A stretch of 40,687 nt of DNA from an uncultured Geobacteraceae bacterium (GTDB lineage: Bacteria; Desulfobacterota; Desulfuromonadia; Geobacterales; CAIOGM01): positions 1 through 40,687 of the forward strand of contig CAIUUR010000360.1 in the NCBI GenBank assembly GCA_903902345.1, given 5' to 3'. A model generated the notes under the pieces. The model was given only the letters and a program-made list of their open reading frames with translations. It was not told the origin of the DNA and searched no databases. A program made the translations under genes and the position numbers. This document shows, piece by piece, positions 33,280 to 40,668 of the stretch (its first letter is position 1; each line of letters starts with the position of its first letter).

Positions 33280-34170
33280 TTACCGGAGCCTCCCGGTCAT
33301 TCCTCCCCGGCCGATGGTGTACTGGAAGAAGGCGATGAGGTGAAACTCCTCCTTGGTATAGTTGCGGGGGAAACCGCCGATGGGACCCAGGGCATGGATG
33401 GTTCGGATGACTTCGTCATCCAGTATCCGACTGTGGGACGATTCCAGGAGCTCCACCTTTTCCACCCCCCCTTTCCGGTTGAAGGTGATCCGCACCGGGA
33501 CAACCCCTTCCACCCCCAGTCGGGCCGCCTCCGGCGGATAGCGCCAGACGCCGTAGATGGCCGATTCGAAACGGCGGAGGAAGGAACCGAACTGGATGTC
33601 GTCGGTGTTGAGGAAGTTGGTGTCCCCCTCGGCCACGTCGGCCTCGAACCTTTTTCGATAGCTCTCTTCCAGGCGGGCCATCTTGCCGGCGCTGGGGAAG
33701 AGCTTGGCCAGGGACGGCTCTTTTCGCTCCTTTTTGAAGAAATCCTGGGCCGGTGGTTCTTCGGCGCCGGGGAGATCTCCCGGTTCCGGACGGGGTCTAT
33801 TCTGCTGCGGCATCGGCTTGGCGACGGGGTTATCCTGCCGTACCGTTGCTGTCGCCGGTTGGCGGGTGGGAGCAGCGATTAGCCGAGGTTTGGGCGCCGG
33901 CGGTTTGGGCCGCTCCACCTCCCTGGTTCCCTTGGGGGCCACCTCCCGTTTCACCCGCTGCCGCTTATCGGAAATCCGTTTAACCTCATCCTTTGGCGGG
34001 GGAGTCGGCGGCGTCACCGGCATCTCCCGGAGATCCACCAGGTACGGTTCCGGTTTCAGGGGAGGTTTTTCATCGGGAAGATAGTAAAACAGGGCGGATA
34101 CGGCGACATGGAGGAGAAGGGAGAGTCCGACCAGGTAGAGGAATATTTTTTCGACGGAAGAGTCGGCCAT
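33280..34170 (-). CDS. TonB-family energy-transducer protein
   Basis: 296 residues. One N-terminal membrane helix (KIFLYLVGLSLLLHVAVSAL) anchors a long Pro/Lys-rich periplasmic linker (PPTPPPKDEVKRISDK and following, to about 150). A folded C-terminal domain follows: YGVWRYPPEAARLGVEG, VVPVRITFNRKGGVEKVEL, SSHSRILDDEVIRTIH and FPRNY. It would pass proton-motive force to an outer-membrane receptor. No ExbB, ExbD or receptor gene is adjacent. It lies 13 bases after the GDT1-type gene and is probably co-transcribed with it. Confidence 0.88.
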   Translation of the reverse strand: MADSSVEKIFLYLVGLSLLLHVAVSALFYYLPDEKPPLKPEPYLVDLREMPVTPPTPPPKDEVKRISDKRQRVKREVAPKGTREVERPKPPAPKPRLIAAPTRQPATATVRQDNPVAKPMPQQNRPRPEPGDLPGAEEPPAQDFFKKERKEPSLAKLFPSAGKMARLEESYRKRFEADVAEGDTNFLNTDDIQFGSFLRRFESAIYGVWRYPPEAARLGVEGVVPVRITFNRKGGVEKVELLESSHSRILDDEVIRTIHALGPIGGFPRNYTKEEFHLIAFFQYTIGRGGMTGRLR

Positions 34171-34183
34171 GGGGATTATCGTT

Positions 34184-34765
34184 TCATCCGGAAAACGCTT
34201 GCCAGAGATTATGTCCGGCGAAGATCAGGAAGAGTATTCCCGCGGCCCGGTGGATCCAGAAGAGGGGGATGAAGCGGGTGAGCTGGCGCCCCAGAAAAAT
34301 CCCGATGAGTGAGCAGGACCAGAGGGCCGTAGTGGAACCGAGAAAGACCGCCAGGAGAGGCTTCTGCGCCGCCAGACTTGCCGTGACCAGTTGGGTCTTG
34401 TCCCCCAGTTCCGCCAGCAGGATCATGAAAAACGCGGTGGCGATGGGTCCCTTGCGGGCAAAGCGTTTTTCTTCATCTTCCTCTTCATGCTCGTCAAAAC
34501 TTTTTTCCAGCAGGGAATTGACGCCGAAGAAGAGGAAGAGTCCCGCCGAGAGGAGCTGGATCCAGAAGGGGGATAGAAAGACGAAGAGGATTTTCCCCAC
34601 AAAGACCGCCCCCAGGTTGAGGAGCGCAAAGGCGGCGGCGATCCCCGTGAAGACCTTTCTCCAGGGGTAATGGGTGGCCAGGGTCATGGCGGTGAGCTGG
34701 GTCTTGTCCCCCAGTTCCGCCAGAAACACCATGCCGAAAACAGATACGAATTGAGCCAGGGTCAT
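34184..34765 (-). CDS. GDT1/TMEM165 (UPF0016) family membrane transporter
   Basis: 193 residues of six predicted helices. Two copies of the family motif ELGDKTQ occur (16-22 and about 116-122), in opposing halves separated by an acidic loop (SFDEHEEEDEEKRF). Family members in bacteria and eukaryotes export or exchange Ca/Mn, and manganese efflux is the likeliest role in bacteria. No manganese riboswitch is recognisable upstream, where the DNA is a repeat-rich 190-base gap. Confidence 0.92.
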   Translation of the reverse strand: MTLAQFVSVFGMVFLAELGDKTQLTAMTLATHYPWRKVFTGIAAAFALLNLGAVFVGKILFVFLSPFWIQLLSAGLFLFFGVNSLLEKSFDEHEEEDEEKRFARKGPIATAFFMILLAELGDKTQLVTASLAAQKPLLAVFLGSTTALWSCSLIGIFLGRQLTRFIPLFWIHRAAGILFLIFAGHNLWQAFSG

Positions 34766-34790
34766 GAATATGCCTAGAAAAAGCGGTTTA

Positions 34791-34936
34791 CCACAGAGTC
34801 ACAGAGGTCACAGAGAAAAAACTCATGCAAATCCTGCGGTTATGGACTCTTCGCTCTTGATCTTGGATTCACCCATACGGTGAAAGGTTGTCCGACGTTT
34901 CTTCAATGATTTCTCTGTGTTCTCAGTGGCTCTGTG
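34791..34936. repeat. Dispersed repeat with CACAGAG arms and CCATACGG core
   Basis: The gap 34766-34954 holds no gene. It contains three CACAGAG words (34792-34798, 34800-34806, 34809-34815) and, inverted, two CTCTGTG words (34913-34919, 34930-34936), flanking the core CCATACGGTGAAAGGTTGT (34873-34891). The core recurs with one mismatch at 39074-39092. Confidence 0.8.
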
Positions 34937-34954
34937 TTGCCAATGCCGTTTATC

Positions 34955-35806
34955 TCAGTTTTTTACCGGGAACGGCAGGTAGACCGGGTTATCGCCGATG
35001 ATCTCCACGACGGGTCCTTCTTCCAGTTCTTCCTGTTCTCCGATGTCATCCTCATACTCTTCTTCCCCCACGGCCCATTCATAGAGCTTTTCCGAGTCCA
35101 GGAGGACCGGGGCGGTGGGAACCCCGTAGACCCGCTTCTGCATCGCCTCGTCAAAGAGCCCCACGCAGCCGTGGGAGGCCGGTCGGCCGGGGAGATCCCG
35201 GGCATGGATCCAGTAGGCAATCGCATTTTCGTCAATATGGAACCGGACTGCGTTGTCCATGGGATACTGCTCTTCGCCGGAGTCGGTCTGGTACAGGGAC
35301 GAGGTATGATTCCGGTGCCGGGCGCTGACGCGGTAGCTGCCGGCGGGAGTTTCTTTCCCCTTTTTCCCCGTGGCCGCCGGCATGGAAAACTGTAACTCGC
35401 CGAATTCGTAGGCTCCCAGCCACTGTTCGGTGATATTGATGAGGATATACTTTTCGTGCCCCTTGGCCGGCTCATAAAAGGCGGGCAGGGGAGTGTACTC
35501 TCGCGCCGCGGCCATATCCACCGGTTCCTTGATGGTCATGCCAGGGTAGACGTGGCGGCGGTCGACCCGGTTGTAGCGGGCCACGGTGACCCAGTCGTCG
35601 CCGTAGAGAGATTCCAGCGTTTCCTGGGGGAGGATGAAGCGGGGAACCCACCCACCCTGGGCCAGACTGGGGTACTCCACCCGGGTCAGATCCTCCCGCG
35701 CGGGGTCCTTGGGGTTTGCTCCGGGCTCGGAAACGACCAGAGGGGAGTTGACGACGATGGCGCTGAAGAGTGACAGGGCGATGATGGCGGACAGGATCTG
35801 ATGCAT
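34955..35806 (-). CDS. L,D-transpeptidase (YkuD family)
   Basis: 283 residues from ATG 35806, with GAGGAA upstream. A signal-like hydrophobic start (LSAIIALSLFSAIVV) is followed by a region with a possible LysM-like segment (DDWVTVARYNRVDRRHVYPG). The YkuD domain begins at YILINITEQWLGAYEFG and has ATGKKGKETPAG. The active site is YWIHARDLPGRPASHGCVGL with His201, Ser211, His212 and Cys214. It would make 3-3 crosslinks or anchor proteins to peptidoglycan. The Arg that usually follows SHGC-hydrophobic is Gly here. An acidic tail (EEEYEDDIGEQEELEEG) precedes the end. Confidence 0.9.
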   Translation of the reverse strand: MHQILSAIIALSLFSAIVVNSPLVVSEPGANPKDPAREDLTRVEYPSLAQGGWVPRFILPQETLESLYGDDWVTVARYNRVDRRHVYPGMTIKEPVDMAAAREYTPLPAFYEPAKGHEKYILINITEQWLGAYEFGELQFSMPAATGKKGKETPAGSYRVSARHRNHTSSLYQTDSGEEQYPMDNAVRFHIDENAIAYWIHARDLPGRPASHGCVGLFDEAMQKRVYGVPTAPVLLDSEKLYEWAVGEEEYEDDIGEQEELEEGPVVEIIGDNPVYLPFPVKN

Positions 35807-35830
35807 ACCGTTCCTCTGCGGTTGAACGAC

Positions 35831-35854
35831 AAAATGGGGCGCGTGCCCCATTTT
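35831..35854. terminator. Ten-bp hairpin upstream of the L,D-transpeptidase
   Basis: AAAATGGGGC, a GCGT tetraloop and GCCCCATTTT form a perfect stem. On the plus strand a T-run follows. On the minus strand it lies between the meaB stop and the transpeptidase ribosome binding site, so it may end meaB transcripts or act as a leader hairpin. Confidence 0.5.
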
Positions 35855-35918
35855 TCTTTCATTCATACCACAGGTGGATGAGCGTGGTCAAGCCGCTCAT
35901 TAACTGGGGTTTTTTTCC

Positions 35919-36863
35919 TCAGGGGGAGAGCCGCTCCGCCAGAATCTGCTCCACGGCGGAGTAGGGGTCCTGCTCCCGGGAAAGCATCCCTTCCAGAATC
36001 TCCGAGAGCTTGCCGCTCCTTGCAACTCCTCCGTACACCTCGGCAAAGAGTCGTTCCTTCAGGAGGGTCTGGAACAGGGAGGTGTTCTTTTCCTGAAGGA
36101 GTTGATTAATCTCACCGGACTCCAGAAGCCACCGGTGATGCTCATCCATCTTACCCACCAGTTCCTCAACCCCCACATTACGCTGGGCTTCGGTCCGCAG
36201 CACGGGCGGTCGCCAGGCCCCCGGGGCGTACCGGTTCATCTCCAGCATGAGGTTAAGTTCCCGGGCGGTCTTGTCGGCGCCATCCCGGTCGGCCTTGTTC
36301 ACCACGAAGAGGTCGCCGATCTCCAGAATCCCCGCCTTGATGGCCTGGATGTCGTCACCCATCCCGGGCACCATTACCACCAGGGTGGTGTGCGCCAGAC
36401 GGACGATATCCACCTCATCCTGACCCACTCCCACGGTCTCGATGATGACCACGTCCATCCCCATGGCGTCCATGACGTTGGCCACGTCCGCCGTGGAGCG
36501 GGAGAGTCCCCCCATATGGCCGCGGGTGGCCAGGCTCCGGATGAAGACCCCTTCGTCCTCGGCGTGACGGTTCATCCGGATCCGGTCTCCCAGGATCGCG
36601 CCGCCGGTGAAGGGGCTGGTGGGGTCGATGGCCACTACTCCCACCCGTTTTCCCTGCTTCCGGTAGGCGGCGGTGATCTGATCCACCAGGGTGGACTTGC
36701 CGGCGCCGGGGGGGCCGGTGACGCCGATGAGGAAGGCTCTGCCGGTGTGGGAGTAGAGCTCCTGCAACTCCCCACGGGAGCTGGGGAGGTTGTCGTCGAT
36801 GTTGCGCATGAGGCGCGCGGCGGCGCGGATATCGCCGTCCAGTATCCGTTCAGCAAGTGCCAT
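35919..36863 (-). CDS. meaB: Methylmalonyl-CoA mutase-associated GTPase MeaB
   Basis: 314 residues of the G3E P-loop family. Walker A is FLIGVTGPPGAGKSTLVDQ (GPPGAGKST at 50-58), VVAIDPTSPFTGGAILGDRI, IRSLATRGHMGGLS (switch regions), VIIETVGVGQDEVD and the base-specificity NKAD. MeaB guards adenosylcobalamin loading into methylmalonyl-CoA mutase and ejects damaged cofactor. Length fits the family. It lies 19 bases downstream of the B12-binding domain gene. Confidence 0.95.
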   Translation of the reverse strand: MALAERILDGDIRAAARLMRNIDDNLPSSRGELQELYSHTGRAFLIGVTGPPGAGKSTLVDQITAAYRKQGKRVGVVAIDPTSPFTGGAILGDRIRMNRHAEDEGVFIRSLATRGHMGGLSRSTADVANVMDAMGMDVVIIETVGVGQDEVDIVRLAHTTLVVMVPGMGDDIQAIKAGILEIGDLFVVNKADRDGADKTARELNLMLEMNRYAPGAWRPPVLRTEAQRNVGVEELVGKMDEHHRWLLESGEINQLLQEKNTSLFQTLLKERLFAEVYGGVARSGKLSEILEGMLSREQDPYSAVEQILAERLSP

Positions 36864-36882
36864 GGGGCGGTGTCCTCTGGAA

Positions 36883-37284
36883 TCAGCGAGGGATAATGTT
36901 GTTCTTCACCCAGGTGACGATCTGATCCGTGGAGGCGCCGGGGGTAAAGACCTCCTTGATCCCGGCTGCTTTCAGCCCGGGGATATCGTCTTCAGGGATG
37001 ACTCCGCCGCAGAAGAGGATGATATCCTCAGCCTTCTTCTCCTTGAGGAGCTGGCAGACCCGGGGGAGGAGGGTATTGTGAGCGCCGGAGAGGATGGAGA
37101 GACCGATGCAGTCCACATCCTCCTGGATGGCGGCGGAGACGATCTGGTCGGGGGTTTGGTGGAGGCCGGTGTAGATGACCTCGAATCCGGCGTCGCGAAA
37201 GGCCCGGGCGATGATCTTGGCTCCGCGGTCATGGCCGTCCAGGCCCGGCTTACCGACTAATATGCGCAATTTTCTTTCTGACAT
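36883..37284 (-). CDS. Methylmalonyl-CoA mutase B12-binding (C-terminal) subunit/domain
   Basis: 133 residues forming a stand-alone cobalamin-binding domain: [20 protein letters not shown] with the D-x-H-x-x-G lower-ligand motif (DGHDRG at 16-21, His18), [15 protein letters not shown] and [19 protein letters not shown]. In this group of bacteria the mutase is often split into a catalytic large chain and this small B12 chain. The large chain is not in the window. It interconverts methylmalonyl- and succinyl-CoA. It is the central gene of cobO-MCM-meaB. Confidence 0.94.
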   Translation of the reverse strand: MSERKLRILVGKPGLDGHDRGAKIIARAFRDAGFEVIYTGLHQTPDQIVSAAIQEDVDCIGLSILSGAHNTLLPRVCQLLKEKKAEDIILFCGGVIPEDDIPGLKAAGIKEVFTPGASTDQIVTWVKNNIIPR

Positions 37285-37335
37285 GGGCTACTCCCTCCGG
37301 GTGTGTGGATACAAAGAAAACGTCGTGTTCTGCCG

Positions 37336-37866
37336 CTACTTTTCAATCCCCTCGCGGGAAGGGATTCCAGCCTTATAGTAATGTTTGATCTCTTTCATCT
37401 CGGTCACCAGGTCGGCTGCGGCCATGACTCCGTCGGTGGCGTCGCGACCGGTGAGGATCAGTTCCACCGAACCCGGTTTGAGCTTCATGAGGGCCAGAAG
37501 TTCTTCCTCCGGGATCAGGTTGAAGGAGAGTGCTCCGTTGATCTCATCGAGAATTACCAGATCGTACTCTCCGCCGGTGACGGCCGCCGTTGCTGCAGCG
37601 AAGGCTTTCCGGGCCAGTTCTACGTCCTCGGGATCGGGAACCGGGCGTTTCACCCAGCCGGGGCGACCGGAGGGGATGATGGTGAGGAGCGGCGCCAGTT
37701 TCTGGGCGGCAAGGTGTTCGCCGTAGGGTCCTCCACCTTTCATGAACTGAATCATGAGGACTCGGAGACCCCGCCCGCAGGCGCGGAACGCCAGTCCCAG
37801 GGCCGCCGTAGTTTTTCCCTTGCCGTTACCGGTATAAACCTGAATCTGTCCCTGTTCCAGCGGCAT
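37336..37866 (-). CDS. cobO: Cob(I)yrinic acid a,c-diamide adenosyltransferase
   Basis: 176 residues with IQVYTGNGKGKTTAALGLAF (P-loop GNGKGKTT at 13-20), RVLMIQFMKGGGPYGE, YDLVILDEINGALSF and ELILTGRDA, the CobO/BtuR/CobA-type signature. It adds the 5'-deoxyadenosyl group to the corrin cobalt, giving the cofactor used by the mutase encoded next to it. Length is normal. It lies 51 bases upstream of the B12-binding gene and probably heads the cluster. Confidence 0.95.
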   Translation of the reverse strand: MPLEQGQIQVYTGNGKGKTTAALGLAFRACGRGLRVLMIQFMKGGGPYGEHLAAQKLAPLLTIIPSGRPGWVKRPVPDPEDVELARKAFAAATAAVTGGEYDLVILDEINGALSFNLIPEEELLALMKLKPGSVELILTGRDATDGVMAAADLVTEMKEIKHYYKAGIPSREGIEK

Positions 37867-38048
37867 ATTTATGAACTCCCTGGAGAAAAAAACCTATAAA
37901 TTAACGGGGGAACTATAACAAGGGGGGCTTTCCGGTGTCAAGGTGAATTGCTGTTAAAAAAGAGAAATATCACGGTTGATTCCGTGGATGACTGATTGTT
38001 CACGAACATTTTTGTGGTCGTCTTTTTTGGGTCCCCCATGAAACAGGC

Positions 38049-38077
38049 TTGACAGCATGGACGGGTTCTGTTATTCA
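38049..38077 (+). promoter_or_regulatory. tRNA-Val promoter
   Basis: TTGACA (38049-38054), a 17-base spacer and TATTCA (38072-38077) end 15 bases before the tRNA. The rest of the gap 37867-38092 shows no gene. Confidence 0.6.
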
Positions 38078-38092
38078 GGTGACACAAGTTAC

Positions 38093-38167
38093 GGGCGATT
38101 AGCTCAGCGGGAGAGCACTGCCTTCACACGGCAGGGGTCGCTGGTTCGAACCCAGCATCGCCCACCA
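38093..38167 (+). tRNA. tRNA-Val (anticodon CAC)
   Basis: 75 bases including the encoded CCA. The acceptor stem GGGCGAT pairs with ATCGCCC. The D arm is GCTC/GAGC, the anticodon stem CTGCC/GGCAG has loop TTCACAC, and the T arm is CTGG-TTCGAAC-CCAG. The anticodon CAC reads GUG valine codons. It has its own promoter and terminator. Confidence 0.97.
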
Positions 38168-38175
38168 ATAAAAAC

Positions 38176-38208
38176 AAGGGGTTACGTCTAAAGCGTGACC
38201 CTTTTTTT
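38176..38208 (+). terminator. tRNA-Val terminator
   Basis: AAGGGGTTACG pairs with CGTGACCCTT with one bulge, followed by a run of seven T (the last in the stem), nine bases after the tRNA CCA end. Confidence 0.85.
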
Positions 38209-38241
38209 CTTCCTTGTGTCCATTCCGTGCCCAATAACTTC

Positions 38242-38295
38242 TTGACCTGAATTGAATATTCGCTTAAGATTGCTAATATCTAATCTTTATATTAG
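38242..38295 (+). promoter_or_regulatory. Promoter and operator-like inverted repeat of the antitoxin-like/GNAT pair
   Basis: TTGACC (38242-38247), 17 bases, TAAGAT (38265-38270). Immediately downstream, CTAATAT-N9-ATATTAG (38273-38279 and 38289-38295) is a perfect inverted repeat over the expected transcription start, typical of autoregulated small repressors. Confidence 0.6.
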
Positions 38296-38312
38296 GTATG
38301 GAGGTTATTGAA

Positions 38313-38504
38313 GTGACTGCCACTAAGGCTGACCCTAAAAAACAGCGTACGAATAGATATAATCCAGCGGCGAGACCACCGGTGAGACTTTCCAAGGAAG
38401 ACAGGGAGTTACTGGAAAATTTGAAACCTGGCAACGATTTGATGGAGTATGTGTCTACTCTTGCAAAGCTCAAAATAATTGATGGGTCGACATGTGGCTT
38501 ATAA
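38313..38504 (+). CDS. Small antitoxin-like protein (RHH-like)
   Basis: 63 residues from GTG 38313. GGAGG at 38300-38304 is eight bases upstream, whereas ATG 38298 (68 residues) has no ribosome binding site. After a basic leader (KADPKKQRTNRY) comes RPPVRLSKEDRELLENLKP and a helix EYVSTLAKLK. The 'R..VRLSKEDRELLE' strand-helix pattern is reminiscent of ribbon-helix-helix antitoxins paired with GNAT toxins, but the match is weak. The stop overlaps the GNAT gene by 23 bases, and its promoter carries an inverted repeat, both usual in toxin-antitoxin operons. It is AT-richer than the core region. Confidence 0.55.
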   Translation: MTATKADPKKQRTNRYNPAARPPVRLSKEDRELLENLKPGNDLMEYVSTLAKLKIIDGSTCGL

Positions 38505-38955
38505 CCTTGTCACTCCTTCCAGGGCATTCCTGTCACCGCAGACATTTTTAGGGCAGTTTCAGTTCAGTAATGACCATGAACGCCAATATGTGAAATACGT
38601 GGCTAAGCTTGCGGTTAATAACAAGGTTCGCATTCATCTCCTTACGAACGATGAAAATAAGCCGGTTGCCTTTATGGCGCTTTCATTCGATAAAATAGCC
38701 ACGAGTTCATGTCTTGTCATTAACTATCTGTTTTGCTCAGTGCCGTACCGAAGATTGATTGTTGCAGAGTTGCAAATGAGGAGAATATCGCATCATCTTG
38801 TTGCCAGAGCCATACAGCTTGTACAGGAGATATTACCCTATGTTCCTGTTCACTTCTTGGCTTTACAGCCTGCACACGAAAAACTTGAACAATTTTATGC
38901 TGATCTTGGCTTCACGCGCCTGCACCATAAAGAGTGGATGTTTCTGAAGATCTAA
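38482..38955 (+). CDS. GNAT-fold acetyltransferase, possible toxin
   Basis: 157 residues from ATG 38482. The C-terminal half has the GNAT end pattern FLALQPAHEKLEQFYADLGF, then TRLHHKEWMFLKI, and a central strand VAFMALSFDKIATSS with YLFCSVPYRR. The clear Q/R-x-x-G-x-G/A acetyl-CoA loop is not obvious, so the protein is divergent. Together with the overlapping small gene upstream it has the layout of a TacAT-type toxin-antitoxin unit, in which the GNAT blocks aminoacyl-tRNA. The alternative is a stray metabolic acetyltransferase. Confidence 0.65.
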   Translation: MGRHVAYNLVTPSRAFLSPQTFLGQFQFSNDHERQYVKYVAKLAVNNKVRIHLLTNDENKPVAFMALSFDKIATSSCLVINYLFCSVPYRRLIVAELQMRRISHHLVARAIQLVQEILPYVPVHFLALQPAHEKLEQFYADLGFTRLHHKEWMFLKI

Positions 38956-39073
38956 GATGGCCCACCCAGGTTTTTCTGCTTCCCCTTTAATCTTCAACTG
39001 AATAGCGTTCTGTAAAATGCCAAGGCACCCGCCGCACATTTCTGGGGAGGGAAGGCCGTCGTCTTCCACGATT

Positions 39074-39140
39074 CCATACGGCGAAAGGTTGTATTTCTCC
39101 TTTTGTTCTCACTGATTTCCACCGTGTCTCCGTGCCTGGT
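39074..39140. repeat. Second copy of the CCATACGG dispersed repeat
   Basis: CCATACGGCGAAAGGTTGT (39074-39092) matches 18 of 19 bases of the copy at 34873-34891. It is followed by a degenerate CTCTGTG-like arm (CACCGTGTCTCCGTG). The stretch 38956-39270 otherwise shows no gene I can support. Confidence 0.8.
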
Positions 39141-39279
39141 TCAACTTTCTTTTTTCGGATAATAATTCCAAACACATTCTAAAACTGCATTCGCCGGTAT
39201 ACGTACGGAATATTTGCGTGTATACTTTTGTCCGTCTTTAATCTTAATGAGAACGTAACAGGCAGGGTGTGCGGGAGCA

Positions 39280-39408
39280 GCTGTTCTGGAGCGGTATATC
39301 ATGAGGTCAGGGACGTCCATTGGTGCAAATGTTGAAGAAGGTCAGGGAAGTCAGATTCGGGCTGATTTCGTTGCCAAGTATTCCATTGTCTGCAAAGAGG
39401 CCCGGGAA
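39280..39408 (+). pseudogene. Four-helix-bundle (23S rRNA intervening-sequence protein family) fragment
   Basis: An open frame encodes AAVLERYIMRSGTSIGANVE and continues EGQGSQIRADFVAKYSIVCK, then EARE. This is the core of the S23/IVP four-helix-bundle family ('LLRSGTSIGANYEEA..A.S..DFI.K.SIALKEARE'). The first helix and start region are missing, and after EARE the frame runs into repeat sequence to a TAA at 39478-39480. These genes are often found singly in accessory DNA, and their function is not known. Confidence 0.65.
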
Positions 39409-39413
39409 CCAAC

Positions 39414-39447
39414 CACCCTTGCTTCTCACCCTTCACCCTTGCTTCTC
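39414..39447. repeat. Direct repeat CACCCTTGCTTCTC x2
   Basis: The 14-mer occurs at 39414-39427 and 39434-39447 (20-base period), joining the IVP fragment to the broken regulator. A related CGCCCTTCACCATT word occurs at about 40017. Confidence 0.85.
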
Positions 39448-39478
39448 TCCTGTATGCTCTTGACCGATTTTAACCTTT

Positions 39479-39971
39479 AATGCGAGCGTAACGCTGTGAA
39501 CTACTCTGCCTCCTTGGTTCGGCTGAAGAGATACATCCATCGGAGATTGCCCGGAAGACCGGATACTTCCCACGGACAGTGCAAAACGCCCTGGTGGAAA
39601 TGGCCCGTTCCGGTGTGATAGAGATGCGCTGCAGCAATCGAGAAAAGATGTATTGGCTACGGCCCGGTTTGCTGGATAACCTGCTTCGATTCGATGGTCT
39701 GCCCACTGTCTGGACAAACTGGACGCCGCTGTTCCGAGCCTTGGAAATCTTCTGGCTGGGATTGACTGATCCGAAGCTACAGGAAGTTGATCCTTTGTTG
39801 TTGGCATCGGAATTTCGGCGACTGACCATGAAAATGAGGCCTCTGTTGGGAGAAGCGGGGTGGGGAAAGTTTTTGCGGAATGAGAAGGAATACCGGGGTG
39901 AAGAGTACGGGCCGGTATTCATGCAAGACATGGCTGCTCTCTTGACGGATCTGAACGGCACTTCTAGCTGA
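39479..39971 (+). pseudogene. Winged-helix regulator, 5'-damaged
   Basis: From 39492 a frame encodes LLGSAEEIHPSEIARKTGYF, then PRTVQNALVEMARSGVIEMR, REKMYWL and a further 100 residues ending at TAG 39969-39971. The first part is a clear winged-helix DNA-binding domain (helix-turn-helix IHPSEIARKTGYFPRTVQ, then the wing). Directly upstream the frame has a TAA (39489-39491). The likely preceding residues NASVTL lie in another frame, so one or two frameshifts separate the domain from any start codon. A GTG at 39579 would begin inside the recognition helix. It is best read as a decayed transcription regulator. Confidence 0.6.
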
Positions 39972-40092
39972 GTATGGTTTGAGGTGCAGTAAGGCTTTTT
40001 TCACTTTTTATCCTTCGCCCTTCACCATTCCTTTTCAGTCTTTGAGTAGGGAAGGGATGATTGGAGTGATGACGATCAACATTAATAAGTTG

Positions 40093-40144
40093 CATAAGTT
40101 ACCAGCGTCCCTCCCGGTCATAAGTTACCAGCGTCCCTGCCGGT
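40093..40144. repeat. 26-bp tandem duplication
   Basis: CATAAGTTACCAGCGTCCCT plus CCCGGT (40093-40118) is repeated at 40119-40144 with a single C-to-G change. It lies about 100 bases upstream of the coupled gene pair at the right edge. The rest of the gap 39972-40245 shows no gene. Confidence 0.95.
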
Positions 40145-40245
40145 CAGAATAATAAAGGTGAAAACTGATGATAATTTGTGATATGTTTCTAAAAATATCC
40201 ATACCCAGAGTATGTTAGCCATACGTTGTTTCTCGAAAGTTAAAA

Positions 40246-40668
40246 ATGACCAAACGTCAATCAAATAACCCCAAGCGGCGAGTCGCACCTCCCGGCGAGC
40301 TAGATCTGCTGGAGGTCGAACGTCTTGTTGCCGAAACACGTTATGTCGGGAGTGCATTGCATAAACAATATCCCGGCAATTATGGTTTTCATCCTCCTGT
40401 TAACCCTCGCCCTCACAAATCGCTCTGCGACGACGTGAGATCGATACCACTGGAGGAAGCCCGTCGCCTCTTTGAGTCCGGGATAAGACGAGGGATGGTC
40501 AGTACCTGCAGGCAAGGAGATTTGCCGAAATATATCTGGTGCGTTGACGATAACGGTGAAGTGTATGAGGCGAAGATAGGCATTGACGGGTATCATGGCT
40601 ATCGGTTAAACGATGAAAACGAATCTGCCATGCGGAAAATAATAGTGCGGGAATGGAATGCAAGATGA
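40246..40668 (+). CDS. Conserved-looking hypothetical protein, 140 aa
   Basis: 140 residues, soluble. A basic start (MTKRQSNNPKRRVAPPGE) is followed by LHKQYPGNYGFHPPVNPRPH, VRSIPLEEARRLFESGIRRG, LPKYIWCVDDNGEVYEAKIG and YHGYRLNDEN, ending IVREWNAR. The segment 'LPKYIWCVDDNGEVYEAK' looks like a two-strand beta-hairpin, and 'EARRLFESGIRRGM' like a helix. I do not recognise a named family. The TGA overlaps the ATG of the following frame (ATGA at 40665), so the two are translationally coupled. Paired small genes like this in accessory DNA are often toxin/antitoxin or effector/immunity units, but no motif here proves it. The DNA is AT-richer than the core region. Confidence 0.7.
   Translation: MTKRQSNNPKRRVAPPGELDLLEVERLVAETRYVGSALHKQYPGNYGFHPPVNPRPHKSLCDDVRSIPLEEARRLFESGIRRGMVSTCRQGDLPKYIWCVDDNGEVYEAKIGIDGYHGYRLNDENESAMRKIIVREWNAR

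Noticed and set aside
36102-36896. 264-codon plus frame across meaB
   Set aside because: His/Gly-rich shadow of the MeaB gene.
38863-39069. 68-codon reverse frame overlapping the GNAT 3' end
   Set aside because: The GGCLG-containing frame looks superficially protein-like but overlaps a better gene and has no supported start.
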